Shown here: positions 15,979-24,368 of the stretch, one piece after another | Layout of the letters: each line of letters begins with the position of its first letter | Numbering within the stretch: the first letter of the stretch is position 1 | Assembly: GCA_019420305.1 (NCBI GenBank) | Contig: JAHZHL010000037.1 | Location: forward strand, 21,564-85,563 | From: Bacillota bacterium | Lineage (GTDB): Bacteria; Bacillota; Clostridia; Peptostreptococcales; Anaerovoracaceae | Reading direction: 5' to 3' | Length of the DNA: 64,000 nt | Made by a program: the position numbers and the translations under genes | The notes under the pieces: generated by a model | Databases searched by the model: none | What the model was told of the DNA's origin: nothing | Seen by the model: the letters and a program-made list of their open reading frames with translations, nothing else

Positions 15979-16359
15979 TTACAGCCAATACATATTTTCG
16001 GCAACTCTTCGGATAAACGCCGCCTTGTAATGCCACCATGTTGACCGGTGCCCGGCTCTGGGATATGGAGTCTTATAAAGCACGTTATTCCATACCCCAT
16101 CCCGATAGCATTCCGGTATGTAAAGCTTTGCCTGTTCAATTGCTTGTAGCTTCCGGAACAACTCCGCACGTTTTAGCCCCTCTCTGGATGTCGGATCGCC
16201 CGTATTGCTCCCTCTTGGCTGCCCATCCGGAGGTTCGGGACTATCCCATATTGCATTATCATATTCTGTTTTCATCCGGTCATAACCTTTAATCATCCAG
16301 AGGGTCTGCCGATACAAATCCTCTGGCATATCGCTGTTTTTTAAGTAATAGTCCCTCAC
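15979..16359 (-). CDS. Putative late-transcription regulator-like phage protein (126 aa)
   Basis: The helical, basic protein has LYRQTLWMIKGYDRMKTEYD near the N terminus and a C-terminal part ending KAAFIRRVAENMYWL. In position (last early gene before the packaging genes) and size it resembles ArpU/RinA-type late regulators, but I see no clear HTH, so the role is inferred from position. GTG at 16359 follows GGAGGAAAAC; the ATG at 16383 lies inside the end of the upstream gene and is rejected as start. Confidence 0.6.
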   Translation of the reverse strand: MRDYYLKNSDMPEDLYRQTLWMIKGYDRMKTEYDNAIWDSPEPPDGQPRGSNTGDPTSREGLKRAELFRKLQAIEQAKLYIPECYRDGVWNNVLYKTPYPRAGHRSTWWHYKAAFIRRVAENMYWL

Positions 16360-16369
16360 GTTTTCCTCC

Positions 16370-16711
16370 TTATGCTTTTTCATATTTATTGCAACTTTCC
16401 GGCGGACATCCTCTGCTATGTCCCATTATTGCAAGATAATCGCACATCAGATCACCTCCAAGGCATGTGCTGTATTTACAATCCGACTTTCCGCAGCGCT
16501 TTACACAACGGACGTTTTGACGACGGTGCGTTCTCTTCTTTCTGCCAACATCGGCACGAAAGGGACTATCTGGAACTTCAATTCCATTTGCTTTCATTTT
16601 TGCAATACGGTTATAAATTGACACAATGTGCATATTATGTTTTTCGGCAATCTTACGACGAGAAACGCCTGCTTTTAATTCGCTTAAAATCTGTTCATCT
16701 GTAATTTTCAT
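16370..16711 (-). CDS. HTH and cysteine-rich phage protein (113 aa)
   Basis: Residues 5-40 read as a resolvase-like HTH (DEQILSELKAGVSRRKIAEK, HNMHIVSIYNRI). The C-terminal half has CVKRCGKSDCKYSTC and MCDYLAIMGHSRGCPPESC, six or more cysteines that probably bind zinc. Similar proteins are common in early regions of Clostridia phages. ATG at 16711 follows GGGAGAG; the upstream in-frame GTG is part of that site. Confidence 0.75.
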   Translation of the reverse strand: MKITDEQILSELKAGVSRRKIAEKHNMHIVSIYNRIAKMKANGIEVPDSPFRADVGRKKRTHRRQNVRCVKRCGKSDCKYSTCLGGDLMCDYLAIMGHSRGCPPESCNKYEKA

Positions 16712-17088
16712 TCTTCTCTCTCCCACGGTTCCGGTAGAGGTTTCCAGGCGATTACTTCGCTATAATCTGGTAAAAGAATTTCTGTTCCGTTCATGTAAAA
16801 GCTATATCCGGGTTCGTAATATCTTTCCATGTATGTGACAGGATACCTCAACTCCCTTTTCCCACCATCCAAATGATTTTTCACAGTAACCATTAATGCT
16901 ATTCCTAGCGGTGGTTTGTCATTATCAATTGGTATCCACCTGTCCGCACTCTTAACTTTTCTCAACTCGTTTAAGGCCGTGTCGATCGCCTCGTCCCAGC
17001 CTTTCTCCCATTCCTCAGATGCGTCGCACCCGCCTAATTCGGCCAACATCTGTTCTACATCTTTTCGATATACTGTATCGTTATTCAT
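16708..17088 (-). CDS. DUF551-containing phage protein (126 aa)
   Basis: The second half has ADRWIPIDNDKPPLGIALMV and ends VIAWKPLPEPWEREE, the signature of DUF551 (PF04448). The N terminus (DTVYRKDVEQMLAELGG) resembles a leader segment often joined to it. ATG at 17088 follows GGAGG at a 7-nt spacing, and its first base overlaps the methyltransferase stop (TAATG); the longer upstream frame is rejected. Confidence 0.8.
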   Translation of the reverse strand: MNNDTVYRKDVEQMLAELGGCDASEEWEKGWDEAIDTALNELRKVKSADRWIPIDNDKPPLGIALMVTVKNHLDGGKRELRYPVTYMERYYEPGYSFYMNGTEILLPDYSEVIAWKPLPEPWEREE

Positions 17089-17690
17089 TATATATCCTCC
17101 ATTCTTCCGGCCCATTGCTCTGCCATCGCTTTCGCTACCCCCTGGAAGGTTTTGCTTCTGTTTTTTTGACGTTCTTTTCCGCCTTTCATGAACCATGTAC
17201 CAGCTTCGTGACAACCGCATTTGTAATCAACAACCTCTGTTGGTTTTAATAGAGGCAACCCTTTCAGCCATAGCCGCGTCTTTTTCTGCACAGGGTGCCC
17301 GAACTGGTATGGTTGAATTTCCTGCGTGTGTGTTGGCATCTCATATATTCTGCTTGATATAGGATTTTCGACACATATCTTGGGACAATCTGCGTTTAAA
17401 AATTTTAGAAAAAATTCTTTTGCCTGCAAGCCTTTCTGATATCTTTCTTCATTCAGCTTTCCGCCTTTAAATAGATGCCTCGCTCCCGCGTTACTCAGAT
17501 ATGTACATGGTGGAAACGCAAGTATCATATCCCACTTCATCTTCAGAAGCTCTAGCGCGTCAACTTGTATATGCCATTCCGGATGTCCGCCCGAACACGG
17601 CTCTATATCGCAGCTGTATGCTTCATGTCCAAGCTTTCTCATTTCTATTGTTACTGCCTGTGATTCTTCGCAGGCTACAAGTATTTTCAT
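17088..17690 (-). CDS. Phage DNA cytosine methyltransferase-like protein (200 aa)
   Basis: The protein starts MKILVACEESQAVTIEMRKL and has the SAM-binding and catalytic-type blocks CDIEPCSGGHPEWH and ILAFPPCTYLSNAG; the PPC tripeptide (about residue 60) is the cytosine-5 methyltransferase nucleophile motif, and ICVENPISSRIYEM matches the ENP motif. At 200 aa it is short for a full enzyme and the C-terminal target-recognition part is small. ATG at 17690 follows GGAGG. It may modify phage DNA against host restriction. Confidence 0.8.
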   Translation of the reverse strand: MKILVACEESQAVTIEMRKLGHEAYSCDIEPCSGGHPEWHIQVDALELLKMKWDMILAFPPCTYLSNAGARHLFKGGKLNEERYQKGLQAKEFFLKFLNADCPKICVENPISSRIYEMPTHTQEIQPYQFGHPVQKKTRLWLKGLPLLKPTEVVDYKCGCHEAGTWFMKGGKERQKNRSKTFQGVAKAMAEQWAGRMEDI

Positions 17691-17704
17691 GTTCCCTCCT
17701 TTCT

Positions 17705-17807
17705 CCCCGCAGACATTGAAAGGGGAACGCTTTTCCTTTCTTTTTTGTTTTGCGTTGAACTGCCTGCGGGGAAGTGATTGCAACTTTATTGCAAGTGGTT
17801 GCAACTT
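17705..17807. repeat. Inverted and direct repeats upstream of the methyltransferase gene
   Basis: CCCCGCAG (17705-17712) and CTGCGGGG (17764-17771) form an 8-bp inverted repeat 51 bases apart. Next to it, AAGTGATTGCAACTT (17772-17786) and AAGTGGTTGCAACTT (17793-17807) are 15-bp direct repeats starting 21 bp apart, with TTGCAA as core and an extra copy between them. Confidence 0.7.
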
Positions 17808-18015
17808 AATTATGTTCGCTGTTTAACCAGTCATAAGTTTTCTTGTAATGCTCATAAAAATCAAATTCACCAAAGGCATCTTTTATCTGCTTATAACTTG
17901 CTTGTTGCTTGCTTGATATTGCAAGCAATATCGTTTCTGTAAAATTTTCAATCGCCTGCTGCTCAAGTGACTTCGCGTCCTCTGTAAATTCGTTGTTGTA
18001 TTCCCAGTTTTTCAT
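17806..18015 (-). CDS. Hypothetical phage protein (69 aa)
   Basis: The acidic helical protein begins MKNWEYNNEFTEDAKSLEQQ and contains AFGEFDFYEHYKKTYDWLNS. Its start overlaps the upstream gene's stop by 4 nt (ATGA). No function recognised. Confidence 0.65.
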   Translation of the reverse strand: MKNWEYNNEFTEDAKSLEQQAIENFTETILLAISSKQQASYKQIKDAFGEFDFYEHYKKTYDWLNSEHN

Positions 18016-18197
18016 TGTTCCTCCGTTATTACTCTAACAAACTTCACGCCTTCTTTTTTCCGTACTGTCCCGCGTGACAAGTATGAGCGTATCGTTTTTT
18101 CCGTCATTTCATATCGTTTTGATAGCTCAATCACGTTCTTGCAGACGCAGACTGGAAGTTCATATTCGTCTGCCGTTACGGCCATATAATATTTCAT
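18012..18197 (-). CDS. Small phage HTH-like protein (61 aa)
   Basis: The product contains VTADEYELPVCVCKNVIELS and KRYEMTEKTIRSYLSRG, which reads as a helix-turn-helix acting on regulatory input from the cell or phage. ATG at 18197 follows GAGGTGGGAG; the in-frame GTG at 18206 is within that site. It overlaps both neighbours by 4 nt. Confidence 0.65.
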   Translation of the reverse strand: MKYYMAVTADEYELPVCVCKNVIELSKRYEMTEKTIRSYLSRGTVRKKEGVKFVRVITEEQ

Positions 18198-18475
18198 TTC
18201 TCCCACCTCAATCCTGCAAACCTAAGCCCTGTATGCGCCTCTATTGTCTCCGCTACATCTCTAAGCTGTATCGCGTGTTCTTCTAAATGCCTTGCCCAGT
18301 TCTCTAAATCCTTCGCAGACTCAATAATCTGGTCCTCATTTAGCCTTAATGTATCTGCCATTACTGCGATGCAAAGTAGAATTGTGTCGCTGACACCGCT
18401 CGCCCGCGCCGTGCGTTTTATGCGTTCAATTTCTTTGTCTGAGTAGGTTTTTTTTGGTCTACGCTTTTGCTTCAC
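18194..18475 (-). CDS. Hypothetical phage protein (93 aa)
   Basis: The basic N terminus (KQKRRPKKTYSDKEIERIKR) is followed by helices rich in E and A ending GLRFAGLRWEK. The GTG start at 18475 lies behind GGGAGG; the longer frame would begin inside the upstream gene. No function recognised. Confidence 0.6.
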   Translation of the reverse strand: MKQKRRPKKTYSDKEIERIKRTARASGVSDTILLCIAVMADTLRLNEDQIIESAKDLENWARHLEEHAIQLRDVAETIEAHTGLRFAGLRWEK

Positions 18476-18797
18476 TTTCTCGCACCTCCCTACTCTCTTT
18501 GAACTTGTCACACATAGCTGCCACCTGAATCAGTTCGCATGCTCCATTGATTGCCTTCTGCTTGATTTCGTTTACAAGTTTTGAGTATTGATGACATTCA
18601 TCTCGATATACGCTTTGTTTCAGAGCCACTTCCCATATGGTAATCAGTTTTATTTCCGATTGTGCTTCACAAATTTCCTCGCGTAACAATGCTAGTCCCT
18701 CATAATCACTAAATGTATATCCGTGATTTTTTATTGCGGATGTCTTTTCTTTATCGACTAAATCCGATATAATTTCTTTTAAAGCGTTCATATTCAT
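18459..18797 (-). CDS. MazG-like all-alpha phage protein (112 aa)
   Basis: The helical protein has the pattern of phage MazG-type NTP pyrophosphohydrolase-like proteins: LALLREEICEAQSEIKLI in the first half and NGACELIQVAAMCDKFKES in the second. Such enzymes act on nucleotides, including alarmones. Not all acidic ligands of active enzymes can be confirmed by eye. ATG at 18797 follows AGAGGT; the longer frame covers the intergenic repeats and is rejected. Confidence 0.6.
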   Translation of the reverse strand: MNMNALKEIISDLVDKEKTSAIKNHGYTFSDYEGLALLREEICEAQSEIKLITIWEVALKQSVYRDECHQYSKLVNEIKQKAINGACELIQVAAMCDKFKESREVRESEAKA

Positions 18798-19132
18798 AAT
18801 TAGTACCTCTTTTTTTATTGTCCGAAGCGACCGAACCATGTCCGTTCTACTTGTTAGGACGCAAAATTGTTGATATTTCAATGTTTTATCTGTCTGTCCG
18901 AACAGCCGAACCACTTTTTGACCCTATAGAAACATATACATACATACTTTTATTATCGTGTAAGGGGTATATCTCGTAAAATATAAATATGGTTAAAATC
19001 GAAAATTGTTCGGACACATCTCAAAATCGTAAAACCTAGTATTTGCAATGCATATAGAGTTTTTTAGGCGCCCATACGTCCGCACAAAGGCTCTTTTATT
19101 TTCTATTATTTGTAATTTTATTGAATTTACTG
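18798..19132. other. 335-base AT-rich intergenic region with TGTCCGAA repeats, candidate origin or early promoter region
   Basis: No gene is visible. TGTCCGAAGCGACCGAACCA (18819-18838) and TGTCCGAACAGCCGAACCA (18895-18913) are near-identical direct repeats, and TGTCCGAACA occurs inverted near 19007-19016. Between them lies a very AT-rich stretch (about 18,930-19,000) with alternating TATA-type tracts. Such iterons plus AT-rich DNA right after the primase/helicase genes suit a phage replication origin. Confidence 0.55.
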
Positions 19133-20977
19133 TTAAAATACTTCCTGCTCATTTTCCGGTATTTCCTCAAACCCCTCCGGTATCAAATCCAGCTTTAACA
19201 CCACACATTGACATTTAATTCCATTCATCCGAACTCGCTTTGTATACCCCCTGCCTTCCGTCTCAATCAGTCCCTCCCTTTTCAACCAGGAAAGAAAGGA
19301 TGTCGCGTTGTAATTGTTCTCTGCACAGGCTCGATTAAAGATATTTCGGATAATGCAGATTTTATCGTGATCCTTTTTGCCCCAGGTCTCTTGCGCGTTG
19401 TCTTCACTGAATTTGATGCTGTTTTGCGTAATCCAATCAATCAGCCATTCATACGCCCGGATATCCGAGGACACATCACTGTGTGTAGCTAGAAATTTTG
19501 CCATCTCATCCGCAGTCAGCCCATTTCCATCCTTAAAAATCAATAAGTCAATTAACGCATCTGCCGTTAAAATCAGTGATGCTGCCATCGTTTGTTTTTC
19601 GGTGATATCCTTATTGGATAGCTGTTCAAAGAATTCACCCTGCGCCTTGATTGCCATTTCCCGTATCTCTGGTTTCATCAGTTCCTCAATAAACATTTCT
19701 CCTGCGTGCCCATAGTGGTGAATGAGGAAATCTGCGGTCTGTTTCGCGCTTTGGAAGAACTTCGTATTTTCTGTATTAATCTCAATGATCCGGTTGATCG
19801 CTCCTCCCCCTGAATGTGCCGATGTGATAGGAGATTCTCCGCTGCTCAAAATGCAGTTTCTCCAGGTCTGCACCCTCTGAAGCCCGCCTGTCTTGGCCCC
19901 GCGTGTTCGTCCTGCTCCTTCCGTGAGTTTATAGATTGTACTGTCAAAACTTTTTTTATCATTTCTCTGGATCTGAAATTCATCTAAAATCAGAGGCAGA
20001 GAATTCACAAATCCGGCATAAAGTTCCTGACCTACGTCCGTACTGTTAAAGGTGTGAATATATTCCCCTACTTTTGGATTTGCCCATACGGAAGCGGCCA
20101 GCATCAGCGCTACTGTTTTTCCATTTCCGCTCCCTCCCCAAAAATGAACAAAGAAGAGTGAACAGTTACATGGCTCTACCAGGACCGATGCAAAAGACGC
20201 AGCCAGGGCAATCTTGGACGGAATATTATTGCGCGCTCGAATTTTTTTCACAAAATCAATCCACTCCTGCGCAGTTCCTGCCTTTTCCGTTACCGCACGA
20301 TAAGCGCTTCTAAAGTTGATATCCCCGTCAAAGATCAGGTTCTCTACGTATGGAGAAAATTCGTTCCGGCCAATCCAGCCCAGGCGGGACACTGAATTGT
20401 GTTCCGGGATAATACTGTAGTTCAAATTCTCCACATCGCAGATATATTGCACCAGGTGTTTTGCGCTTTCGGAGGTCACAGCAACACCGTAGTCCGCCAG
20501 TTCGATAATCGATCGTGCGCTGGCAAGCTGGCTCCGGTTACAAACGATGCTTCGCCAGTCGCCTCCTTTCGCGAAAGCGATTCTTGTCTTTTCCAGGCCT
20601 GTATCAATATTGACCAGGCGCTCTACCGGCATGATCGGGTGTACGCATGCCACATCTTCATATCCTTTTGCGTTAAACCTCGTAATCCCAAAGTCGTTCG
20701 CTTTCCACTGCCCCGTATCCAGCTCCAGCTCCTGTCCGGTAAAGTTTGTCACGTTTTCGGCATAAACCCGCTCCGTGGACATGGCTACTGATTCACAGTA
20801 GCTTTTAAAGAGCGCTTTGAAATTAAGTACTTTGCAACTTTTCGCAATGTCCGCCATCTTCTCCAGTTCCCTGTTTCGCTCAAAGGAACTTTTGATCGCG
20901 TACAGTTTTTCGTAAGGCTCTGTACTGTTCAGGAAGTAGTCTTTTGTGTATGTGATTTGTTCGTTGCCATCTCCCAC
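19133..20977 (-). CDS. Phage/plasmid primase-helicase-like protein with DUF927 domain
   Basis: The 614-aa protein carries Walker A GGSGNGKT (about residue 290), Walker B-like SLPLILDEFQ, and an arginine-finger region (GGGAINRIIEINTENT). The first part (CVHPIMPVERLVNIDTGLEK, VSRLGWIG) is DUF927 (PF06048). The C terminus holds a winged-helix-like segment. These proteins unwind phage DNA with a partner primase. I prefer the GTG at 20977 behind GGAGAGGAGG; the longer frame would overlap the primase gene by 118 bases. Overlap with the primase gene is 49 nt. Confidence 0.88.
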   Translation of the reverse strand: MGDGNEQITYTKDYFLNSTEPYEKLYAIKSSFERNRELEKMADIAKSCKVLNFKALFKSYCESVAMSTERVYAENVTNFTGQELELDTGQWKANDFGITRFNAKGYEDVACVHPIMPVERLVNIDTGLEKTRIAFAKGGDWRSIVCNRSQLASARSIIELADYGVAVTSESAKHLVQYICDVENLNYSIIPEHNSVSRLGWIGRNEFSPYVENLIFDGDINFRSAYRAVTEKAGTAQEWIDFVKKIRARNNIPSKIALAASFASVLVEPCNCSLFFVHFWGGSGNGKTVALMLAASVWANPKVGEYIHTFNSTDVGQELYAGFVNSLPLILDEFQIQRNDKKSFDSTIYKLTEGAGRTRGAKTGGLQRVQTWRNCILSSGESPITSAHSGGGAINRIIEINTENTKFFQSAKQTADFLIHHYGHAGEMFIEELMKPEIREMAIKAQGEFFEQLSNKDITEKQTMAASLILTADALIDLLIFKDGNGLTADEMAKFLATHSDVSSDIRAYEWLIDWITQNSIKFSEDNAQETWGKKDHDKICIIRNIFNRACAENNYNATSFLSWLKREGLIETEGRGYTKRVRMNGIKCQCVVLKLDLIPEGFEEIPENEQEVF

Positions 20978-21471
20978 AGCCTCGCCTCCTCTCCGCTGAA
21001 ATCGTCCAGAAGGATGTCCAGCTTTTCTATCATGTCTTTTAACCACTCTTCGCCGTTACAGTACCGACGAAACAGCACTGCATGGACCGTACAGAGGATT
21101 AAATAGTTTTGATGTAATTCTTCTTGATGCTCCTGATATCGTTTCTCTATACGCCTGTTTTCAGCCATCTGCTGACGGGTTCGATAATCCGGTTCTTTTC
21201 CGATTAGTCCAAGATGAAAATCGCTATCCAGTTTTACAAGCGCTTGTCGAAAGCTAATTCCGTACGAATCCATTACAAAGTCAATGACCCCACCATAAGC
21301 TCCACAGCCGAAGCATTTATAGTGCTCGTTCTTAATGCTCAGGCTGGCGGTCTTTTCACTATGGAATGGGCAGAGAGCAAAGCCGCGGCTGTTAAATTTC
21401 ACTCCGTAAAACTCCATTACATCTCTGAGCTTGAGGGCTTCTGTAATGTTTCTCGCGATGTCATTCTTCAT
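20929..21471 (-). CDS. CHC2 zinc-finger primase-like protein (180 aa)
   Basis: Residues 34-57 hold the DnaG-type zinc ribbon: CPFHSEKTASLSI, then HYKCFGCGAYGG, giving C-x2-H and C-x2-C ligands; the block GGVIDFVMDSYGISFRQAL follows, as in DnaG. The catalytic Toprim domain is absent, so it works as a primer-site or DNA-binding part, probably with the DUF927 helicase coded next to it. Start at ATG 21471 behind AGAGAGG. Confidence 0.9.
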   Translation of the reverse strand: MKNDIARNITEALKLRDVMEFYGVKFNSRGFALCPFHSEKTASLSIKNEHYKCFGCGAYGGVIDFVMDSYGISFRQALVKLDSDFHLGLIGKEPDYRTRQQMAENRRIEKRYQEHQEELHQNYLILCTVHAVLFRRYCNGEEWLKDMIEKLDILLDDFSGEEARLWEMATNKSHTQKTTS

Positions 21472-22000
21472 TTTCCAACCTCTCTCTCAGTTCGTATCGC
21501 AGAATATCCGCAATCAGGATTCCGGTTGTTCCCTCTTCGCAAAATTGCAGATTTATCTGGTAGCGGGCCTGCCATGCGTGGATGCTCGCCACCAGAGCGC
21601 GGGGATTTAATTTACTTCGGTATCGCGGATTGCTGCCGTACTCGCCGTTATAGATGGATTCCCAGCATTCCTCTTCTACTAGAAGGTAAATCTTTGCCCC
21701 GGCTTCCTTTGCCCGGAGAAATTCCCGCTCGAATCGGCGCCGCTCTTTTCCAAAGCACAATGCCAGTTCGTTTGCGTCCATTTTTCTCTCGATTGCAATC
21801 GTATCTTTTAAAGAACATTCTTCGCCGGACAGGTCGGTGTATTTACAGCTATAGTCTCCAAAGTCGAGTTTTGCCCGCTCCCACGGATAGCCAAAGGAGG
21901 TCACCCGCTCGTTAAATTTTCGGTTCGGATGTTCCCGCGTGTCTACCAGAACTACCATACTGGCAAGCATTTTTTCAATTTCGAATGGTGTGTATTTCAT
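21461..22000 (-). CDS. ERCC4-type nuclease (179 aa)
   Basis: VVLVDTREHPNRKF (about residue 16) and IAIERKMDANELALCFG (about residue 68) form the ERCC4/XPF nuclease motifs (D, and ERK-x3-D; PF02732), followed by FEREFLRAKEAGAKIYLLVE. It probably resolves branched replication or recombination DNA of the phage. The start is 2 nt after the DUF669 gene with only a weak AAAG site, so translation is probably coupled. Confidence 0.88.
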   Translation of the reverse strand: MKYTPFEIEKMLASMVVLVDTREHPNRKFNERVTSFGYPWERAKLDFGDYSCKYTDLSGEECSLKDTIAIERKMDANELALCFGKERRRFEREFLRAKEAGAKIYLLVEEECWESIYNGEYGSNPRYRSKLNPRALVASIHAWQARYQINLQFCEEGTTGILIADILRYELRERLENEE

Positions 22001-22002
22001 CT

Positions 22003-22575
22003 TTAAAAAGGAATGGATTCATCGTCAATGGCTTCAAATCCTTCCGGCACACTGGACGCGGCTGCCTTTTTAAGCAGCTTGTCCTCTGGAACCTTGAAGT
22101 CGCCAGAACGGATTTCTTCCACCGTCTTAAAGAACTGCGCTTTTGTGTTCCATCTCAGATTCCCGTCCTGCGCCTCGTACTGCTCTCTTCCGAACACAAC
22201 TCCAACCAGCTTTCCTTTGAAACAGCCTGCGAAACCATTTCCCCACACAATTTCAAATCCAGGATTGGATTCTACCGCGCAGTTGGTAAACTGTTTAAAT
22301 CTGCCGTGAGTGTTCCCATTTTGATCGTATGTCAGCTGATACATCGTTGCACCGACCGGCCATTTCTTAAACTCCCGTGTGTCGGACTTATATTGATTCA
22401 TAAATCTGTCTTTTTCATCGCCTTCCGCGATATCCAGAGCAATCTTTATCATGTCTTTTCCGTTCTTACTCTTTGTCTCTTCCACTCCGATAATCTTACA
22501 GACATATCCACCTGCTGGAAGTGGGCTATACTCTCCGGTTGCTTTTGCGGTATCAAAATCATTTGGTTTCTGCAT
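22003..22575 (-). CDS. DUF669 phage replication protein with an SSB-like acidic tip
   Basis: The 190-aa protein has the DUF669 pattern (GGYVCKIIGVEETKSKNGKD, MIKIALDIAEG, FKGKLVGVVFG). It ends DDESIPF, very close to the DDDIPF tip by which bacterial single-stranded-DNA-binding proteins dock onto replication and repair partners. It is probably the phage's SSB-like protein. It overlaps the ATPase gene by 17 nt and has an AAGGAGG site. Confidence 0.85.
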   Translation of the reverse strand: MQKPNDFDTAKATGEYSPLPAGGYVCKIIGVEETKSKNGKDMIKIALDIAEGDEKDRFMNQYKSDTREFKKWPVGATMYQLTYDQNGNTHGRFKQFTNCAVESNPGFEIVWGNGFAGCFKGKLVGVVFGREQYEAQDGNLRWNTKAQFFKTVEEIRSGDFKVPEDKLLKKAAASSVPEGFEAIDDESIPF

Positions 22576-23218
22576 TGTTTTCCTCCTTTTTGTTTAATCC
22601 GTAATAGTCTCTAATTGTCCGATCAACAACCGCAAGGTCGTTGTCAATCTCATCCTCTTCAAACATTCCGATTGGGGTTTTCGTCACGTCAGCCCCGGTG
22701 GTTTTTGTCCGGAAAACGTGCTTGTCATTGTCCTTCATGCATCGCAGGACAATGGTAAACATTCCTTCCAGACACACCTTTTCGTCCAGCAGCTTACCGA
22801 TGGTTTTCGGTTTTACGTCGCCCGCATCGTTTTTATCCTCGTGCATCATGAAATATACAATCTTGTCTTCCGGCAGGTTGTTAATCACATATTCCACCAA
22901 TCGCCAGAACCGATCCCCGATTTCGTTGTATAGGGTGAAGACACCATTTCCACCGCCTGCGGAAGCGTGATTATTCATAAAGTGATTGGTGATTAAATAT
23001 CCTGCATCGTCAATCACGATGGATTTTTTCGGGGTCTTTATCAGTGCTTTTAGCACGGCCTGATAATCGTCCGTCTGAAACGTGCTTTTAAATTGTTTTC
23101 GAAAAGGGAGCGGCTTGCCCAGAACCTTAATGAGGTATAAATCGTCCTCTCCAAAGTTCTGCAGGCTCGTGCTTTTTCCACTCCCGGATTTTCCGATAAT
23201 CATTACTGGGATTCCCAT
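22559..23218 (-). CDS. P-loop ATPase of the AAA_24 / Sak4-like group
   Basis: The 219-aa protein has Walker A GKSGSGKST at residues 9-17 and a Walker B-like KSIVIDDAGYLI at about 66-77, then DKIVYFMMHEDKNDAG. This matches phage AAA_24 ATPases (PF13479), a group that contains Sak4-type RecA-like single-strand annealing proteins. The neighbouring SSB-like and Gp157 genes fit a recombination module. A strong AGGAGG lies 6 nt from the ATG at 23218. Confidence 0.83.
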   Translation of the reverse strand: MGIPVMIIGKSGSGKSTSLQNFGEDDLYLIKVLGKPLPFRKQFKSTFQTDDYQAVLKALIKTPKKSIVIDDAGYLITNHFMNNHASAGGGNGVFTLYNEIGDRFWRLVEYVINNLPEDKIVYFMMHEDKNDAGDVKPKTIGKLLDEKVCLEGMFTIVLRCMKDNDKHVFRTKTTGADVTKTPIGMFEEDEIDNDLAVVDRTIRDYYGLNKKEENNAETK

Positions 23219-23228
23219 ATCTGTCCTC

Positions 23229-23744
23229 CTACCTTATCCGCAGACCTTCCGTCTGCACAATCTCCGCGCCGTCAATGACTTCTCCGTCTTTCAGAATCGC
23301 ATCTTTTAGGGCGGTTTTATTGATTTCCGGCTCTTTGAAGCGGAGCAGGTCATCTCGCCCGCTCTTTTCACACCACTCGATAAAGGCTTTTTCGTCTTTT
23401 ACTTCCGCTTTCGCTGGATTTTTCGCAATACTGAAGCTGAATAAATCCGTCTTGAATTTTGTTTTTCCAATCGTTTTCATGGATTGTTCTAGATTGTGTG
23501 ACAGATACACCTTCCGCCTCTCTAAAGACTGTCTGCGTTCTTTCAGACGACGTTCTTCTGCTTGCAGACCTTTTATATCTGCATCCATGTTCTTTAAAAC
23601 TTTCGCATATCCATCCGCCTTATCTTCAATTTGCAGTTCGACTGCATCACAGGCAGCCAACAGTTCTTTTTCATCTACATCCTCGTCGTACAGCATGCTC
23701 ATAAGCTGCAGCATTGTCCCTGTCAATTCATAAATACTTGCCAT
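23229..23744 (-). CDS. Siphovirus Gp157-like protein
   Basis: The 171-aa protein has a long coiled coil (about 40-105: YAKVLKNMDADIKGLQAEER, RLKERRQSLERRKVYLSHNL) followed by FSFSIAKNPAKAEV and a small C-terminal domain, the layout of Gp157 (PF05565). Some members were linked to resistance of the host to other phages, but most are simply part of recombination modules. Confidence 0.88.
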   Translation of the reverse strand: MASIYELTGTMLQLMSMLYDEDVDEKELLAACDAVELQIEDKADGYAKVLKNMDADIKGLQAEERRLKERRQSLERRKVYLSHNLEQSMKTIGKTKFKTDLFSFSIAKNPAKAEVKDEKAFIEWCEKSGRDDLLRFKEPEINKTALKDAILKDGEVIDGAEIVQTEGLRIR

Positions 23745-23818
23745 TTTTCTTCCTCCTGTTCGTATCGTTCTTTTTCGCTTTCATCAGCGACCCGGTTCGC
23801 GTCGTAAAACTCACACAT
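23723..23818 (-). CDS. Possible 31-aa phage peptide
   Basis: A short frame starts at an ATG that overlaps the stop of the 105-aa gene and ends inside the start of the Gp157 gene. It is very rich in E, K, R and D (MCEFYDANRVADESEKERYE). It fills the only gap in this part of the operon and carries the Gp157 ribosome binding site inside it, so it could serve translational coupling. Confidence 0.4.
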   Translation of the reverse strand: MCEFYDANRVADESEKERYEQEEEKWQVFMN

Positions 23819-24128
23819 CAAATTTCACCTGCCCATTCTCGTCCATTCGGTCCGTCGTGAACTGAATTTTATCTGAGTACGAAATGTATTTCGGCCTGAA
23901 GTCCTGATACTCCTTTTCTGTCTTAGCGATCCAGTACCCGCCGGTTGAAAAATTCGTAACCACCCGGTAGCCGTTGTTTCGGATATTTGTAATCATATCC
24001 CGGCACTTCCGGTCATTGCCGAACGTTTGACGCAAAACCTGCCTTGTTACCGGATGTTCCCTTGTTGCTTTCTGAAGCATTTCCACCAGCACCAGCTCTT
24101 TTGCGGTCAGTTCCTTAATCTCTTTCAT
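23811..24128 (-). CDS. Winged-helix-like phage protein (105 aa)
   Basis: The first 70 residues read like a winged helix (LTAKELVLVEMLQKATREHP, VTRQVLRQTFGNDRKCRDMI, NGYRVVTNFSTGGYWIA). It lies in the early operon and may regulate it. No family is certain. Confidence 0.65.
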   Translation of the reverse strand: MKEIKELTAKELVLVEMLQKATREHPVTRQVLRQTFGNDRKCRDMITNIRNNGYRVVTNFSTGGYWIAKTEKEYQDFRPKYISYSDKIQFTTDRMDENGQVKFDV

Positions 24129-24140
24129 TTGACACTTCCT

Positions 24141-24368
24141 CTAATCCGTGCTATCCTGTACTTGATTTTCTATGTGTGCCACTTCGGAGTTGCCGCTCCC
24201 GGCACACTTTTCTATTTTCATTGTGATTTCCATTTCACGCTGCTCCCCATCATCGTCATAGGGAAGATAGTGATTCCTCGCGATATTCATGAATCTCAAC
24301 GCTTCCTTACCTGTTCCAAATTCAAACACCGCCTTAAAATAATCCTGCTCTAAAGTCACTGTGTACAT
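24141..24368 (-). CDS. Hypothetical phage protein (75 aa)
   Basis: The acidic protein begins MYTVTLEQDYFKAVFEFGTG. A strong AAGGAGG lies 8 nt upstream of the ATG at 24368. Function unknown. Confidence 0.65.
   Translation of the reverse strand: MYTVTLEQDYFKAVFEFGTGKEALRFMNIARNHYLPYDDDGEQREMEITMKIEKCAGSGNSEVAHIENQVQDSTD

Noticed and set aside
17690..17804. N-terminal extension of the methyltransferase
   Set aside because: The extension covers the repeat region, is basic and low in complexity, and a strong start site exists at 17690.
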